NCBI GenBank assembly: GCA_934589525.1
Contig: CAKTOB010000001.1
Location: forward strand, 1-64,000
DNA length: 64,000 nt
Origin: an uncultured Oscillospiraceae bacterium
Lineage (GTDB): Bacteria > Bacillota > Clostridia > Oscillospirales > Oscillospiraceae
Direction of reading: 5' to 3'
The notes beneath the pieces were generated by a model that was not told the origin of the DNA, searched no databases, and worked only from the letters and a program-made list of their open reading frames with translations. The position numbers and the translations under genes were made by a program. Positions 31,870-40,875 of the stretch are shown here, piece after piece. How positions within the stretch are numbered: the stretch's first letter is position 1; every line of letters starts with the position of its first letter.

Positions 31870-32700
31870 TCATCCCTCCTTTCGCTGGAAGCCGTAATAG
31901 CCCAGCAGCATGAAGCCCAGGGTCGCCAGAGCGGTACAGATAATAGGGGGCAGATACCACCAATAATAGCCCCGAATGACCCCGTTCTGATAAAATGCGT
32001 AGTGCAGAATATTTCCCCAGCTTTTTTCCCCGAAATCTCCCAATCCCAGAAAGCTCAAAGAGGCCTCAGACATCATGGCCGTGGAGACCGCCAGGGCCGC
32101 CCGGGACAGGATCATGTCCTTGAGATTGGGAACAATGTGCTTGAACAGGATCACCGGCGTAGAAATGCCCAGGGCCTTCTCCATTTTTACAAAGGGCATC
32201 TCGCACAGCTGCAATACCCGGGCGCGCAGCACTCGGGCCGTTCCGGTCCAGGCGGTGACGCTGATGGCAATGACGATGGAGGTTTTGCCCGGGTTCATGT
32301 AGGCAATAAGCAGCATGGTCAGGGCCAGACTGGGCAGGGCCATGGTCACATTGGTCAGCCCCGTTACCAGCTTGTCCAGAGTACCGCCGTAGTAGCCCCC
32401 CAGCAGCGCCAGCAGCGTTCCCAGCACCGTTACAAGCAGCGCCGTAAAAATGCCGATGGACAGGGAGATCCGGGTGCCGTAGATCAGCTCACTGAGAATA
32501 TCCTGCCCCACGTCATTGGTGCCCAGCAGATGCTCGGCGCTGGGCTTTAAGTAGGGCACCCCCAGCTGATGGGGGTCATAGGGCGCCAGCTGCGGAGCGA
32601 AAATGGCGATCAGCAGGAAAGCACCCACGATCACGGCTCCCCAGATCATGGCGGCGTTGGGTGCAAAGGCCCGCTTGGGCGGTGTTTTCCGTTCCTTCAT
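31870..32700 (-). CDS. ABC transporter permease (DppC/NikC type)
   Basis: A 276-residue permease with an N-terminal TM helix, the L-G-T-N-D-V-G-Q-D-I-L-S motif of the DppC/NikC N-terminal domain (about 59-71), and five further TM helices with the coupling motif L-G-I-S-T-P-V-I-L-F-K-H-I-V-P-N. It overlaps the upstream permease gene by 4 bp. Confidence 0.88.
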   Translation of the reverse strand: MKERKTPPKRAFAPNAAMIWGAVIVGAFLLIAIFAPQLAPYDPHQLGVPYLKPSAEHLLGTNDVGQDILSELIYGTRISLSIGIFTALLVTVLGTLLALLGGYYGGTLDKLVTGLTNVTMALPSLALTMLLIAYMNPGKTSIVIAISVTAWTGTARVLRARVLQLCEMPFVKMEKALGISTPVILFKHIVPNLKDMILSRAALAVSTAMMSEASLSFLGLGDFGEKSWGNILHYAFYQNGVIRGYYWWYLPPIICTALATLGFMLLGYYGFQRKEG

Positions 32701-33680
32701 TGCAGGCCCTCCCGAATTCTGGGATCAAGCCACCCCAGCAGCACATCTCCCAGTAAATTTCCGCCTACCGTACACACGGCGGAGATCAAAAAGCACAGCT
32801 GCGCCGTTGGATAATCCGAGCTGAGCACCGCCGTATAAAACAGCTCGCCCATGCCCTTCCAGCCAAAAATGACCTCCAGGATCATGGAGCCGGACAGCAG
32901 CCCTCCCAGCTGGATGCACAGCGTCGCCGTATAAGGCAGCATCGCATTGCGCAGCACATGAACCAGCAGCACGCCCCTGCCCGTCCGGCCCTTGGCGTAG
33001 GCCGTGGTGATGTATTCCTCCCGACGGATCTGAGAAACGTTGCTCTTCATGTTCAGAAAATTCGCCGCCGTCCGGAAGAGAACCAGCAGAATCACCGGCA
33101 GCGTGGCGTGATAGGCAATATCGGCAATTTTCTTCATACCGCTCAGGCCCCCCACGGTCATACCGTTGACCGGGAACCACCCCGCCTTAAAGGCGAAGGC
33201 CACCAAAAACAGGATGCCGATGCAGTTGGTGGGCACCGTATGCAAAAACAGCATCACAGGGGTCAGCAGCTTGTCCGTCCACCCTCCGGGCTTCCATCCT
33301 GCGGCAATGCCCAGCAGGGCTCCCAGCAGCCCCCCCAGCAGAAAGGTGGGAATACTCAGCACCAGCGTCCACCCCGCCCGGTTCAGTACGTTGTCCAGCA
33401 CCGGCTTTTTGTTGGAATAGGCGATGCCGAAATCCAGGGTCACCGCACTTTTCATATAGTCCAGATACTGCTGGCCCAGGGATTCATTCAGCCCATATTT
33501 TTCCGCGATTTTTTCCAATTCCTCCGGGGCCTCATACAGCAGCTCATAGTACCGTTCCTGCCCCACCAGGTGCTCCAAGGGGTCACCCGGCATAAAATGC
33601 GCCATGGCAAAGCTGATGGTGATCACGATCCACACCGTCAGCAGAGCTCCGGCCAGCTTTTTCAAAACCCGCACACGCAT
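32697..33680 (-). CDS. ABC transporter permease (DppB/NikB type)
   Basis: A 327-residue permease of the DppB/NikB type: M-P-G-D-P-L near residue 28, about six TM helices, and an A-Y-A-K-G-R-T-G-R-G-V coupling loop. An upstream extension of 43 residues to 33809 is not hydrophobic and is unlikely. ATG 33680 is annotated, but AGGAG lies only one base away, so GTG 33674 may be the true start. The gene follows the binding-protein gene after a hairpin. Confidence 0.85.
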   Translation of the reverse strand: MRVRVLKKLAGALLTVWIVITISFAMAHFMPGDPLEHLVGQERYYELLYEAPEELEKIAEKYGLNESLGQQYLDYMKSAVTLDFGIAYSNKKPVLDNVLNRAGWTLVLSIPTFLLGGLLGALLGIAAGWKPGGWTDKLLTPVMLFLHTVPTNCIGILFLVAFAFKAGWFPVNGMTVGGLSGMKKIADIAYHATLPVILLVLFRTAANFLNMKSNVSQIRREEYITTAYAKGRTGRGVLLVHVLRNAMLPYTATLCIQLGGLLSGSMILEVIFGWKGMGELFYTAVLSSDYPTAQLCFLISAVCTVGGNLLGDVLLGWLDPRIREGLQ

Positions 33681-33734
33681 GCTCCTCTCTTCGGGGACAG
33701 CTTTTCGCTGTCTCCCGGGAAAACAACAAAACAA

Positions 33735-33765
33735 AATAGCGGGACGGCAGTACCGTCCCGCGTTG
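33735..33765 (-). terminator. Hairpin between binding-protein and permease genes
   Basis: GCGGGACGG and CCGTCCCGC arms with a 5-nt loop, followed on the minus strand by TATTTTGTTTTG. A partial terminator or mRNA-stabilising hairpin here would favour high binding-protein levels over the rest of the operon. Confidence 0.6.
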
Positions 33766-33850
33766 CAAGGGATCTGTTTCGGTCGGCAAGGGCCAGTCAG
33801 GGGCATCACCGACGCCCGGCCCCGGCCAACGATTCACAGGTTCCTTCGGA

Positions 33851-35563
33851 TCATTTTACCGCAATGTTGTAGAACAGGACCGGAGTCACAACACCGATGG
33901 CGGGGTAGTACAGCAGGTTGTCAAACTCGTCGGTCCGATAGGGGAAGAAGCAATCCTCCCAGGTTAGAGCGAAGCCATAGAGATTTTCGGAAACGATCTT
34001 CTGCAGCTCCTTGACCGCCGCCACATATTCCTCGTCGGAATTGGCATCCTGCAGGGCCTCATAGGCCTTGTTCAGCGCCGGGTCGTCCAGGGTGTCGCCC
34101 CAATTGTAGCCGCCGGAGCCTGCCACAGCCCGGTTCAGGAAATACCAGATGGCGGTGCGGTAGGAGGCGATGCCGCTGGTGGTATAGCCGATGAACAGGT
34201 CATAGGCGCCCTCCGTGACCATGGCCTTGTTGGCCTCGCTGCTGGTCAGCGCATCCGTATCGTAATAGGCGTTGACACCGATCTTCTTCAGGCCGTCCAC
34301 CATGATCTCACCGATGCGGTTGAACAGCTCCTGCTTGGCCTTGGTCATCTGAGAGGAGACCTTGTAGGTAAAGGGGGTGCCGTCCGGCAGCTCCCGGAAG
34401 CCGTCGCCATCCGCATCCGCAAAGCCCGCTTTATCCAGGATGCTGTTGGCCTCATCCACGTCGGTATAGAATTTCCACAGGCTGTCGTCATAGCCCACGT
34501 TCACAGGCGGGATCACGCCGGAGCCGGGGGTCTGGCCGTAGTCGCCGCAGGAGAGCTGACGGATCAGATCCCAATCCAGACACTTGACCACCGCCTCCCG
34601 GAATTCATAGACCTGGTTGGCGGCGTTGAGCATACCGAAGGTGGCCTGGTTGCAGCCGCTGTATTCGCTGCGGCCCTCGTCGATAAAGTCCTTTCCGGCG
34701 ATCACGTCCAGCAGGGTGTAGCTGGTGGGGGAGGCGTAGTCATAGATCAGGTCGATCTCTTTGTTGGCCAGCGCCATGAGCTCGGAATCCTTGGAGGAAT
34801 AGGACTTGAGGGTGATCCGGTCTACCTTGATCTCGCCCAGATAGCCGTTGCCGGGGTAAGCGTCAAAGACCACGATGCCCGCGTCGGTATCCACGCTGGT
34901 CAGGCTGTAGGGGCCGCAGCCGATGGCGGCATCGGGCTCCGCGTAGTTGCTGGGGTCATCCACCTTTTCCCAGATGTGCTTCGGCAGAACGCCCTGGGTA
35001 ATGGGGTTGGAGCGGACCCAGTAGTAGGCGTCGGGCTGGCTGAAAACGCAGGTGACCTGGCCTTCATTGTCCACCCGGACCTCGGTCAAGTTCTTGAGAG
35101 CCGGGGACTTGATCACATCCCGGCGGTACTCCATGGTAAATACCACGTCGTCGGCGGTCACAGGCTCTCCGTCGTGCCAATGCTTGTCCGTGGGGAAGGT
35201 CATGACCAACTCACAGCCGTCCTCGGAAATTTCGTAGCTCTTCGCAAAGTAGCCCTGCACCTCGTTGTTCTCGTTCGGGAAGAAGAAGGTGGGATTTGTG
35301 ACGCAGTTGTACTGAAATTTGCCGATGGCGCCGGACTGGGAGTAAATGCTGGTGGCATCCGGCTGGGCGATGGTGCCGATCACCAGGTTTTCCACATGGG
35401 CATTGGGGTCGGCGGTGGCCTGGGTGGCGGTGGTCTGGGCCGTCCCGTTGTCCTGGGTCTCCGGGGCAGCGGTGGCCGTGGTGGTCCCGGCACCGGCAGA
35501 GCCGCAGGCGGCCAGAGACAGCAGCATGGCCACGGCCAGCAGCACGGCAATCATTTTTTTCAT
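33851..35563 (-). CDS. ABC substrate-binding lipoprotein (SBP family 5; peptide/nickel type)
   Basis: A 570-residue lipoprotein. It has the signal peptide M-K-K-M-I-A-V-L-L-A-V-A-M and lipobox L-S-L-A-A-C (Cys about 20), a Thr/Ala-rich linker, then a family-5 binding domain (D-G-E-P-V-T-A-D-D-V-V-F-T at about 131-143). Family-5 proteins bind peptides, nickel or cobalt chelates, opines or glycans, and the ligand here is unknown. It is the first gene after the cobalamin riboswitch. A long open frame upstream of 35563 is not used because AAGGAA supports this ATG and the signal peptide starts here. Confidence 0.88.
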   Translation of the reverse strand: MKKMIAVLLAVAMLLSLAACGSAGAGTTTATAAPETQDNGTAQTTATQATADPNAHVENLVIGTIAQPDATSIYSQSGAIGKFQYNCVTNPTFFFPNENNEVQGYFAKSYEISEDGCELVMTFPTDKHWHDGEPVTADDVVFTMEYRRDVIKSPALKNLTEVRVDNEGQVTCVFSQPDAYYWVRSNPITQGVLPKHIWEKVDDPSNYAEPDAAIGCGPYSLTSVDTDAGIVVFDAYPGNGYLGEIKVDRITLKSYSSKDSELMALANKEIDLIYDYASPTSYTLLDVIAGKDFIDEGRSEYSGCNQATFGMLNAANQVYEFREAVVKCLDWDLIRQLSCGDYGQTPGSGVIPPVNVGYDDSLWKFYTDVDEANSILDKAGFADADGDGFRELPDGTPFTYKVSSQMTKAKQELFNRIGEIMVDGLKKIGVNAYYDTDALTSSEANKAMVTEGAYDLFIGYTTSGIASYRTAIWYFLNRAVAGSGGYNWGDTLDDPALNKAYEALQDANSDEEYVAAVKELQKIVSENLYGFALTWEDCFFPYRTDEFDNLLYYPAIGVVTPVLFYNIAVK

Positions 35564-35621
35564 TAGGGTTCCTTCTTTCCAAAAATATCTATCCAATTGC
35601 GGCTCGACCCGCATCCAGATA

Positions 35622-35653
35622 CAAAAAACAGCAGCCGTATCCCGGCTGCTGTT
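35622..35653 (-). terminator. Expression-platform terminator of the cobalamin riboswitch
   Basis: On the minus strand, AACAGCAGCCG and CGGCTGCTGTT arms, a six-base loop and a following TTTTTTG. It lies between the aptamer and the first gene, so B12 probably causes premature termination. Confidence 0.85.
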
Positions 35654-35744
35654 CTCACTCCGTGTACACTCCGCCTGTCCGGAAGAAACCGGCAGGCCAG
35701 AAACAGGAAGGAAATCCGTAGACCGCAGATTTCAGCTCCAAACC

Positions 35745-35905
35745 CTGCGGCAGGTCTCCTGACTCGAGGCCATGGCAGCGGTCCCCTTCACGGTTTCCCA
35801 TTGGTTTCGGACAGCTGCGGCCTTCTCACAGTGACGGCATCGTTCCGGACTTACACCGGATTCCCTTTTCACCCGCATCTTCGCGGGCACCTGCAAGGCG
35901 TTATC
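35745..35905 (-). promoter_or_regulatory. Cobalamin riboswitch
   Basis: On the minus strand the RNA has the 5 prime arm with CAGGTGCCC, the GAAAAGGGAATCCGGTG box followed by TAAGTCCGGA, the GCCGTCACTGTGA block, and the 3 prime B12 box AGTCAGGAGACCTGCC (35749-35764). These are the conserved blocks of AdoCbl-type cobalamin riboswitches. The next gene is the binding protein of the importer/nitrogenase-like operon. Confidence 0.93.
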
Positions 35906-35916
35906 TTTACACATGG

Positions 35917-35945
35917 ATTCTACAATCGCGCTGTGCGCTTGTCAA
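35917..35945 (-). promoter_or_regulatory. Promoter of the cobalamin-riboswitch operon
   Basis: On the minus strand, TTGACA (35940-35945), a 17-bp spacer and TAGAAT (35917-35922). The AT-rich stretch 35946-36116 upstream holds no visible gene. Confidence 0.85.
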
Positions 35946-36115
35946 CACTTTTCTGGCATCATTTACAAAATACAGCAATATCAATAAATTTATCCCGATT
36001 TCCCTTGTTCTATTTTACACATTTCCGCTTTGCGATTTTCTATGTTTTTGGTGTATTTCTAACATATTTTTCGCTTATTCCGGAAGTCCTCTTCGTTGTG
36101 CGACAAAATCCGTTC

Positions 36116-36165
36116 TCTCAAAAAAGAACCGCCGCCATGCTCTTTTAAGGCACGGCGGCGGAAAA
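36116..36165 (-). terminator. Terminator of ileS
   Basis: On the minus strand, CCGCCGCCGTG and CATGGCGGCGG arms with an 11-nt loop, followed by TTCTTTTTTG. Confidence 0.85.
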
Positions 36166-36230
36166 TGCTTTAATGATTCGGCAAAAATCGCTAATGTCCG
36201 CAGACGCTTTTTGCCCGGTGTTTGCCTTTG

Positions 36231-39020
36231 TTACAGCTCCACGTCCATCTTGGCGATGACGGCGGCGCAGCGGGGGCACAGGCCCTCGGCGTTGGCGTTC
36301 AGGGAGTGCATCCAGCAGCGGGGGCACTTGGTGCCCTTGGCTTCGGAGACACCGATGGTCAGCTGGGGGAAGTTCACACCGGCGGCCACCTCGGCACCCT
36401 CTTCAGGGGCGGACCAGGTGCAATCGGAGACGATGCAGATTTCCGCCAGGTTCAGGCCTTCGCAGGCATTTTTCAGCGCTTCGTCGGCGGTTTCCAGGGT
36501 CACATGGGCTTCCAGAGCCTTGCCGATGCGCTTGTCGGCCCGGGCCTTTTCCAGGACGCCGTTGACATCCTGACGGAGCTTCATGACGGTGTCCCAGCGG
36601 GCCATGGCGGCCTCGTCCAGCTTATAGCTTTCAAAGGACTGGGGCATCTGGTTCAGCAGGACGTTCCGGCTGTCGTCACCGGAGCGGTGGGGCATGGACT
36701 GCCAAATCTCGTCACAGGTAAAGGCCAGAATGGGGGCAAAAAGCTTGGCCATGGCATCCAGGATCAGGAACAGAGCGGTCTGGGCGGAGCGGCGGCGCAG
36801 GCCGTTCTTCTCCTCGCAGTACAGCCGGTCCTTCAGAATGTCCAGATAGAAGCTGGACAGCTCTACCACGCAGAAGTCGTTGATGGCATGGGAGACCATG
36901 TGGAACTCATACACATTGTAGGCCCGCTTGCATTCCTGCACCAGGGCATCCAGCTTGGTGAGCGCCCACTTGTCCAGCTCCTCCAGGTCCTGGGGGGCTA
37001 CCAGATCGTCGGGGTCAAACTCGTTGAGGTTTCCCAGGCAGTACCGGGCGGTGTTGCGGAACTTCAGGTAGTTCTGGGCGATCTGCTTGAAAATCTCCTT
37101 GGAGCAGCGGACATCCGCATGGTAGTCGGAGGAAGCGGCCCACAGACGAACGATGTCCGCGCCGAATTCTTTAATCAGGTCCGCGGGGTCCACGCCGTTG
37201 CCCAGGGACTTGTGCATGGCACGGCCCTGGCCGTCCACGGTCCAGCCGTGGGTCAGCACCTGCTTAAAGGGTGCGCCCCGGTCCAATGCGCCTACGGAGG
37301 TCAGGAGGCTGGACTGGAACCAGCCACGGTACTGGTCCGCACCCTCCAGATACACGTCTGCGGGCCACAGCTCCGGGGTCCGGTGCATCAGGGAGGCAAA
37401 ATGGGTAGAGCCGGAGTCAAACCAGCAGTCCAGGGTGTCCTTCTCCTTGGTGAAGTCCTTGCCGCCGCAGTGGGGGCAGGTAAAGCCCTCGGGAACCAGC
37501 TCCATGGCTTCCTTCTCAAACCAGATGTTGGAGCCGTGCTCGTCAAAGAGCCGGGACAGCTTCTCAATGGACTCCTGGGTGGAGACGGGCTTGCCGCAGT
37601 CCTTGCAGTAGAACACGGGGATGGGCAGGCCCCAGCGGCGCTGACGGGAAATGCACCAGTCCGCCCGCTCCCGGATCATGCTGGTCATCCGATCCTGGCC
37701 CCAGGCGGGGTACCACTGGACGTTTTCAATGGCCTGGATGGCCTGGTCCTTAAAGGACTCCACGGAGCAGAACCACTGGGGAGTGGCCCGGAAAATCACA
37801 GGCTTCTTGCAGCGGTCATGGTGGGGATAGGAGTGGACGATCTCCTCGGAGGCAAAGAGGGCCCCGGACTGGCGCATATCCTCCAGGATCACGGGATTGC
37901 TCTCCTCGGTCTTCATCCCGGCGTACTTGCCCGCATAGTCCGTGTGACGGCCATAGTCATCCACGGGCACCACCAGCTCCATGCCGTAGCGCATGCAGGT
38001 CTGGTAGTCATCGGCACCGAAGCCGGGGGCAGTGTGGACACAGCCGGTACCGGAATCCATGGTGACGTACTCGGCGTTGACCAGCCGGGAGGTCTTGTCC
38101 ATAAAGGGATGCTGGGCCAGCATGTTTTCAAAGAAGGAGCCGGGGTATCTTGCCAGAACCTCGTAGTTTTCAAAGCCGCCCACATGCATCACCTTGTCCA
38201 TCAGAGCCTCGGCCATGATGTAGGTCTCGCCGTTTTCGGCCTTTACCAGCACATAGCTGTCCCGGGGGTGGAGGCAGATGGCGAGGTTGCCGGGCAGGGT
38301 CCAGATGGTGGTGGTCCAGATGACGAAGAATGTACGGCTCAGGTCAAAGCCCGCGAGCTTGCCCAGGTCGTCCTTCATGGGGAACTTTACATAGACGGTG
38401 GTGCAGGCATCGTCTTTATACTCGATGTCCGCCTCGGCCACGGCGGTGACGCAGTAGGGGCACCAGGTCACGGGCTTCAGGCCCTTGTAGATGTAGCCCT
38501 TGTCGAACATCCGGCCAAAAATCTTGACCTCCTGGGCCTCAAAATGCTTGTCCATGGTCCGGTAGGGGTGCTCCCAGTCGCCTACCACGCCCAGGCGCTT
38601 GAAGCCGCCCATCTGCTTCTGGATAAAGTCCTCGGCAAACTCGGCGCAGGCCTTCCGGAACTCGGGGACCGTCAGATCCTTGTTGAGCTTCTTCTTGGAG
38701 GTCTCAATGGCCCGCTCAATGGGCAGACCGTGGTTGTCCCAGCCGGGGACGTAAGGGGTGTAATAACCCATCATGGCGTGGCTGCGGACGATAAAGTCCT
38801 TCAGGGTCTTATTGAGGGCGTGGCCCATGTGGATATAGCCGTTGGAGAAGGGAGGGCCGTCATGCAGCACAAAGGGGGGCAGATCCTTGTTCTTCTTCAG
38901 CATTTCGTTGTACAGGTCCAGGTTCTGCCAGTGCTCCAGCATACCGGGCTCCCGGGCCGGCAGACCGGCCTTCATGGGGAAGTCGGTCTTGGGGGTGATG
39001 ATGGTATTTTTGTAATCCAT
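36231..39020 (-). CDS. ileS: Isoleucyl-tRNA synthetase
   Basis: A 929-residue class I synthetase. The HIGH motif appears as H-M-G-H (about 64-67) after D-G-P-P-F-S-N-G. The KMSKS loop appears as A-M-H-K-S-L-G-N, slightly degenerate. A large CP1 editing domain sits between them, and the C terminus carries a zinc ribbon with two C-P-R-C pairs (near 901 and 917). A T-box leader lies upstream but is separated by a repeat cluster. It is the last gene of the divIVA-side block and has its own terminator. Confidence 0.96.
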   Translation of the reverse strand: MDYKNTIITPKTDFPMKAGLPAREPGMLEHWQNLDLYNEMLKKNKDLPPFVLHDGPPFSNGYIHMGHALNKTLKDFIVRSHAMMGYYTPYVPGWDNHGLPIERAIETSKKKLNKDLTVPEFRKACAEFAEDFIQKQMGGFKRLGVVGDWEHPYRTMDKHFEAQEVKIFGRMFDKGYIYKGLKPVTWCPYCVTAVAEADIEYKDDACTTVYVKFPMKDDLGKLAGFDLSRTFFVIWTTTIWTLPGNLAICLHPRDSYVLVKAENGETYIMAEALMDKVMHVGGFENYEVLARYPGSFFENMLAQHPFMDKTSRLVNAEYVTMDSGTGCVHTAPGFGADDYQTCMRYGMELVVPVDDYGRHTDYAGKYAGMKTEESNPVILEDMRQSGALFASEEIVHSYPHHDRCKKPVIFRATPQWFCSVESFKDQAIQAIENVQWYPAWGQDRMTSMIRERADWCISRQRRWGLPIPVFYCKDCGKPVSTQESIEKLSRLFDEHGSNIWFEKEAMELVPEGFTCPHCGGKDFTKEKDTLDCWFDSGSTHFASLMHRTPELWPADVYLEGADQYRGWFQSSLLTSVGALDRGAPFKQVLTHGWTVDGQGRAMHKSLGNGVDPADLIKEFGADIVRLWAASSDYHADVRCSKEIFKQIAQNYLKFRNTARYCLGNLNEFDPDDLVAPQDLEELDKWALTKLDALVQECKRAYNVYEFHMVSHAINDFCVVELSSFYLDILKDRLYCEEKNGLRRRSAQTALFLILDAMAKLFAPILAFTCDEIWQSMPHRSGDDSRNVLLNQMPQSFESYKLDEAAMARWDTVMKLRQDVNGVLEKARADKRIGKALEAHVTLETADEALKNACEGLNLAEICIVSDCTWSAPEEGAEVAAGVNFPQLTIGVSEAKGTKCPRCWMHSLNANAEGLCPRCAAVIAKMDVEL

Positions 39021-39087
39021 GGGAAAAACCTCCGTCTGATTGTTCTATTGAACGTTTGTTGAATTGGACATCGTAGTACGATGTACG

Positions 39088-39180
39088 ATTGGAATTGACA
39101 ATTGACAGTTGACAATTTTTAAATCTATTTTCGAAGAAAAAACCACAATTGCCAATTGTTCATTGTCAATTGTCAATTTA
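39088..39180. repeat. Inverted pair of short tandem repeats between T-box and ileS
   Basis: TTGACAATTGACAGTTGACA-type repeats (about 39094-39117) and the inverted GTTCATTGTCAATTGTCAAT-type array (about 39157-39178) flank a spacer of about 35 bp. Together they could form a hairpin in the leader RNA. Confidence 0.75.
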
Positions 39181-39440
39181 AAAAAGCCTTTGTCTCTCAC
39201 TGTAAGAGACAAAGGCTTGATTTCCTCTGCGGTACCACTCTTGTTCCGTTTTTATAACGGCACTTGTGTGCGCTGTATCGGGCGGACCCGGTGGGGTCTA
39301 CTGCCCCAAAATGGGGGTTCGGCTCACTGCTCTGAGGGGATAAGTCCCGGGGCTTCTTACCGTCTCGCACCGACCGACGGCTCTCTGAAAAGGGGGGGCA
39401 CCCGGACTCCTGTCCTCGTCCTGGCATTGCATATGGAATA
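39179..39440 (-). promoter_or_regulatory. T-box riboswitch for ileS
   Basis: On the minus strand, a long structured leader ends with the T-box sequence AGAGTGGTACCGC (39229-39241) and a terminator (AAGCCTTTGTCTC arms, 39179-39218, then TTTTTT). A GGTGCGAG stem I element lies upstream, and an ATC at 39339-39341 is a candidate isoleucine specifier. Uncharged tRNA-Ile should stabilise the antiterminator and allow ileS transcription. Confidence 0.88.
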
Positions 39441-39453
39441 GGCTTTGAAAAGC

Positions 39454-40218
39454 TTACTTGTGGGTGGGGTCGTAGTTCCGGCCAAACTGCAGATTCAGGT
39501 TGGCAAACCGGCTGGTGGTGGTATCGTTCACGGGGTGCCGGGGCTCTGCCTTGGGGGCGGGCTCCTCGGCGGTGCCAACCAATGCCTCCACATTGTGGGC
39601 GATCTCGTCGGCCACGGAGCCGCTGTCATAGCGCAGCTCGCTGGCAGCGGGGGCTGCGGGTGCTGCGGGAGCCACAGGGGCAGCCTTGGGGGCGGCGGCG
39701 GGAGCAGCCTTGGGGGCGGCACCCTTGATGCGCTCCAAAGCCTGGATGCAGGCACGCATCTGCTCCTGGATCTCCGCGATCTTGGCGTTGGCAGCCTTCC
39801 GGGCCTCTTCCACCCGGGCGTTCTCTGCGGCGATCAGGGCCTCGGCGTTGCCGCTGGGGGCAGCCGCAGGGGCCACGGGGGCGGGAACGGCAGCAGCGGC
39901 GCTGGCGGTGATGCTCTGGGCCTTCACGGTGGCCTCCTTCAGCATCCGCTCGCACTTCTGCTTGGTTTCCAGAAGCATCTGGTCTGCGGCGGCCTTGGCA
40001 TCACTGTCAGAGGCTCTGGGTGCGGCCTCCCCCTTGCGGTACTCCTCCAGCTTGCTGGCCAGCACCCGCATCTTGCTTTTCAGCAGGGCATTTTCCTTAT
40101 AAAGGGTCACATAGTCCTCGGTCAGGGGCTCCAGAAATTCATCGACCTGCTGCATATTGTAGCCGCCGAAGGAAGCCTTGCTAAAGGACACCTGTTCGAT
40201 TTGCTGCGGAGTGATCAT
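39454..40218 (-). CDS. divIVA: DivIVA domain-containing protein
   Basis: A 254-residue protein. The N-terminal DivIVA domain (residues 1-62) includes F-S-K-A-S-F-G-G-Y-N, the curved-membrane-binding loop, then D-E-F-L-E-P-L-T-E-D-Y and a coiled coil. An Ala/Pro-rich linker, a second coiled coil (about 125-165) and a low-complexity tail follow. DivIVA marks poles and division sites. SepF and YggS-like neighbours form a ylm-like cell-division cluster. Confidence 0.88.
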   Translation of the reverse strand: MITPQQIEQVSFSKASFGGYNMQQVDEFLEPLTEDYVTLYKENALLKSKMRVLASKLEEYRKGEAAPRASDSDAKAAADQMLLETKQKCERMLKEATVKAQSITASAAAAVPAPVAPAAAPSGNAEALIAAENARVEEARKAANAKIAEIQEQMRACIQALERIKGAAPKAAPAAAPKAAPVAPAAPAAPAASELRYDSGSVADEIAHNVEALVGTAEEPAPKAEPRHPVNDTTTSRFANLNLQFGRNYDPTHK

Positions 40219-40277
40219 ATCTGTTTCTCCTTCCTGGTTGGATCTTTTTCTGATTCGCTTTTATTCTTCAGCGTTTT

Positions 40278-40853
40278 TTATACATAGCTTTCGACCTCTG
40301 CCTGTAGGGTCTCCAGATCCCCGGAGATCTCCATGTTGTGGGGGCAGAACAGGAAAGCGGACTGGGCGATTTTCTTGACATCCCCGTCCAGAGCGTAAAC
40401 ACAGCCGGACAGAAAGTCCACCACCCGGCGGGCCATGGCCTTGTCCACGTTCTCCATATTGACGATGACCGCCTTGCGGTTGCGCAGGTCATCGGCAGCC
40501 TTGGACGTATCGCTGAAGCTGCCGGGCCGGAACAGGACCACTTCCTGGCGGTTGGAGGGGGAGCTAGCGTGCAGCACGGAGCCTGTAAAGCCGCTGCTGA
40601 TATTGGAGCTGCTGCTGGGGGCCGCCACGGTGCCGAAGCCAAAGTCGGTGCTTCCCTCGTCCTCATCCTCTTCCGGCTCCTCTACCTCCTTGGCCGCGGG
40701 GCGGCGGCTGCGGGCCGGGGCGCTGCGGCGGGCGGGACGCTCGGCAGGTTCTTCGTAATCATCCTCAGCGTAGTCTTCGTCTTCGTCATAATCGTCATAG
40801 TCGTCATCACCGTAGGGCGCGGCAAACTTCTTTACGTTATCCCAAAGGCTCAT
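40278..40853 (-). CDS. sepF: Cell division protein SepF
   Basis: A 191-residue FtsZ-anchoring protein. It starts with the membrane-binding amphipathic helix (M-S-L-W-D-N-V-K-K-F), followed by a long acidic/basic disordered linker (about 15-75, D-Y-D-D-Y-D-E-D-E-D), and the SepF core (about 102-191) with the pattern R-N-R-K-A-V-I-V-N-M-E-N-V-D. The linker is longer than in Bacillus subtilis SepF (about 150 residues in total). Confidence 0.92.
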   Translation of the reverse strand: MSLWDNVKKFAAPYGDDDYDDYDEDEDYAEDDYEEPAERPARRSAPARSRRPAAKEVEEPEEDEDEGSTDFGFGTVAAPSSSSNISSGFTGSVLHASSPSNRQEVVLFRPGSFSDTSKAADDLRNRKAVIVNMENVDKAMARRVVDFLSGCVYALDGDVKKIAQSAFLFCPHNMEISGDLETLQAEVESYV

Positions 40854-40875
40854 TTCTATATATCCTCCTGTATGT

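Noticed and set aside
33735..33765. Full terminator splitting the transporter operon
   Set aside because: The U tract is interrupted (TATTTTGTTTTG) and a hairpin after the binding-protein gene is common in ABC operons. No new promoter was seen before the permease gene, so partial attenuation is more likely.
36222..39062. A 946-codon open frame on the plus strand
   Set aside because: It is antisense to ileS along its whole length, Gly/His-rich, with no family features and no RBS. The minus-strand gene is certain.
39445..40287. A 280-codon plus-strand Gly-rich frame
   Set aside because: It is the reverse of the Ala/Pro-rich divIVA gene. The Gly/Leu bias arises from GC-rich complementary codons.
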